From Anaerolineaceae bacterium (GTDB taxonomy: Bacteria; Chloroflexota; Anaerolineae; Aggregatilineales; Phototrophicaceae): 36,886 nucleotides of DNA. This document shows positions 35,853 through 36,886 of this stretch, piece after piece (within the stretch, counting starts at the first letter, position 1; each line of letters starts with the position of its first letter). The DNA lies in the NCBI GenBank assembly GCA_002699585.1, contig PABP01000001.1:1-36886 (forward strand), given 5' to 3'. The notes below the pieces were generated by a model that worked only from the letters and a program-made list of their open reading frames with translations, searched no databases and had not been told where the DNA came from. A program made the position numbers and the translations under genes.

Positions 35853-35875
35853 TACCAAGCTTGGTGTCATGACAC
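35817..35875. repeat. Octad repeat array and palindromes, putative parS
   Basis: Five contiguous 8-bp units, alternating GTGATACC and ACGACACC, run from 35817 to 35856 (shared pattern GAYACC). They are followed by two overlapping 12-bp palindromes: ACCAAGCTTGGT (35854-35865) and GTGTCATGACAC (35864-35875). Read in reverse the first unit is GGTATCAC, similar to the WATCACW heptads bound by omega-type RHH proteins. The array lies at the end of the RHH-ParA operon, so a centromere function is the best guess. Confidence 0.65.
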
Positions 35876-35916
35876 TGTAGCCAACCCGTGATTAGTACCA
35901 ATCATAAGTGGAATAA

Positions 35917-36708
35917 TTAACTGGCTGCCAATCGAAAAGCAGCAGGCGTCATGCCATTCAAGGCATCATGTGGTCGTTCTTGATTGTAGCTGCTCATCCA
36001 TCGTTGGGTAATGTCGCGGACCTCCAGGAGTGAGTGAAATAAGTAAAAGTCGAGAACCTCTTCACGATAAGTACGATTGAACCGTTCGATATAGGCATTC
36101 TGAGCAGGCTGGCCAGGCTGGATGAAATCGAGTATGACGTTATGATCCTGGGACCAACGCATCAAGGTGGTGGAGATGAACTCCGGGCCATTATCAATGC
36201 GAATCCGAGTGGGATAACCATGCCAGTCAGCGATCTGCTCTAGCACCCGAACAACACGCTGAGCGGGCAATGACGTGTCGACTTCAATCGCCAAAGCTTC
36301 ACGATTAAAGTCATCAATGACATTCAAGGTCCGAAACCGCCGTCCGGTCAACAGTGCATCGCTCATAAAATCCATCGACCAGGTCTGATTGGGTGCAGAT
36401 GGTTCTGCCAGTTCGGAGGGAAAACGTTTAGGCAGCCGCTTCCGACGAGTGACCCGTAAGTTGAGTTTCATCGCACAGTAAACCCGATACACACGCTTAT
36501 GATTCCAGCTATGGCCCTGATTACGCAGATAATGATACAGCTTGCCAAATCCCCATCGTGGATGCGCTTCTGAGACTGTTTTGAGTGCGTTGATGATCGC
36601 CTCATCACAGCGTGGCTTGGGTTGATAACGCAACATCGTTCGACTAATGGGAATGATCCGACAGGTGCGTCGTTCGCTCAAATCGTATTGCTCTTGAATG
36701 TCTCTCAC
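35917..36708 (-). CDS. IS3-family transposase OrfB (DDE domain)
   Basis: A 263-residue IS3-family OrfB. The N-terminal helical region ([20 protein letters not shown]) precedes the integrase core: first Asp in WSMDFMSD, second in RIDNGPEF, and Glu in [14 protein letters not shown], with 35 residues between the second Asp and the Glu. The frame is intact, so the enzyme is probably active. The visible GTG at 36708 may not be used: the frame is open back to an A7G slippery run, and the usual product is an OrfAB fusion made by -1 frameshifting. Confidence 0.9.
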   Translation of the reverse strand: MRDIQEQYDLSERRTCRIIPISRTMLRYQPKPRCDEAIINALKTVSEAHPRWGFGKLYHYLRNQGHSWNHKRVYRVYCAMKLNLRVTRRKRLPKRFPSELAEPSAPNQTWSMDFMSDALLTGRRFRTLNVIDDFNREALAIEVDTSLPAQRVVRVLEQIADWHGYPTRIRIDNGPEFISTTLMRWSQDHNVILDFIQPGQPAQNAYIERFNRTYREEVLDFYLFHSLLEVRDITQRWMSSYNQERPHDALNGMTPAAFRLAAS

Positions 36709-36731
36709 CAGCTCGCGCCTCTTCTCGGCGC

Positions 36732-36886
36732 TTATAGCTTTTTTTCAATGACTTCCTTGAGAATCTGGTGATCCAGGCTCAGTTCAGCAAACATCTTCTT
36801 CAAACGACGATTCTCTTCTTCCAGTTCACGCAGCCGTTTGACGTCCGAGCTTTTCATACCGCCGTATTTGGCTTTCCAGTTGTAAA
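36732..36886 (-). CDS. IS3-family OrfA, 3' part (cut by window end)
   Basis: The minus strand reads [20 protein letters not shown], then a leucine-zipper-like helix ([18 protein letters not shown]), ending at a TAA at 36732-36734. This is the C-terminal part of an IS3 OrfA, whose N-terminal HTH lies outside the window. At GAAAAAAAG just before the stop, an A-AAA-AAG slippery site would shift ribosomes -1 into the OrfB frame. Confidence 0.85.
   Translation of the reverse strand, partial: YNWKAKYGGMKSSDVKRLRELEEENRRLKKMFAELSLDHQILKEVIEKKL

Larger units (their letters stand above)
35917..36886 (-). mobile_element. IS3-family insertion sequence, partial
   Basis: OrfA (partial) and a complete OrfB show an IS3-family element entering from the right edge. 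Its left end should lie between the octad palindromes (35875) and the OrfB stop (35917), but I cannot fix the terminal inverted repeat without the other end. It inserted just after the partition-like operon, which it probably did not disrupt. Confidence 0.8.

Noticed and set aside
35817-35856. Short regularly spaced repeats considered as CRISPR.
   Set aside because: Units are 8 bp with no spacers and there are no cas genes.

Overview
The window looks like accessory chromosome, or possibly large-plasmid, DNA from a Chloroflexota-like bacterium. That placement is inferred from gene content: large MalT/LAL-type and BTAD-AAA-TPR regulators, secreted TPR-CHAT and beta-propeller proteins, and a Ugp-like transporter without its own ATPase. 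No rRNA, tRNA or core gene is present to fix the taxonomy.

Layout. (1) 1-1702: a gene-free stretch and a decayed large serine recombinase whose 3' end runs into a dispersed repeat. (2) 1951-8774: a LuxR/LAL regulator, then a probable five-gene run with a membrane acyltransferase, a small unknown protein and two medium-chain dehydrogenase/reductase (MDR) genes flanking a four-helix DUF6326-like membrane protein. (3) 9109-14100: three small minus-strand proteins, probably dimeric alpha/beta barrels, and a 1192-residue BTAD-AAA-TPR regulator. (4) 14535-24747: an envelope cluster with a secreted beta-propeller, a FecR-like/helical-repeat protein, a membrane TPR protein, a 1235-residue secreted TPR-CHAT protein with its His/Cys pair, and a small secreted protein. 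(5) 25313-34110: a Ugp-like ABC permease pair, a binding protein, a secreted glycerophosphodiester phosphodiesterase and a 1357-residue propeller / diheme cytochrome / VCBS-ASPIC fusion. (6) 34682-35875: a compact partition-like operon (ribbon-helix-helix, ParA, small basic protein) with an array of 8-bp repeats. (7) An IS3-family element cut by the window end.

The strongest unexplained signal is a six-copy intergenic repeat (about 95-165 bp) at about 1610, 8901, 14145, 17259, 24902 and 34177. All six copies lie in the same orientation, each at or just past the 3' end of a plus-strand gene. Its 31-bp core, containing a small hairpin, is kept in every copy, while the terminator-like arm upstream has decayed in several. 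It may be a mobile miniature element, a processed 3'-UTR RNA or a structured DNA site; the sequence alone does not decide.

Other points of interest are the partition module (octad repeats that also encode the end of its third protein, and a promoter inverted repeat related in sequence), the CHAT cluster with palindromes in its control regions, the fusion protein, and a consistent pattern of predicted mature N-terminal Gln in secreted proteins.
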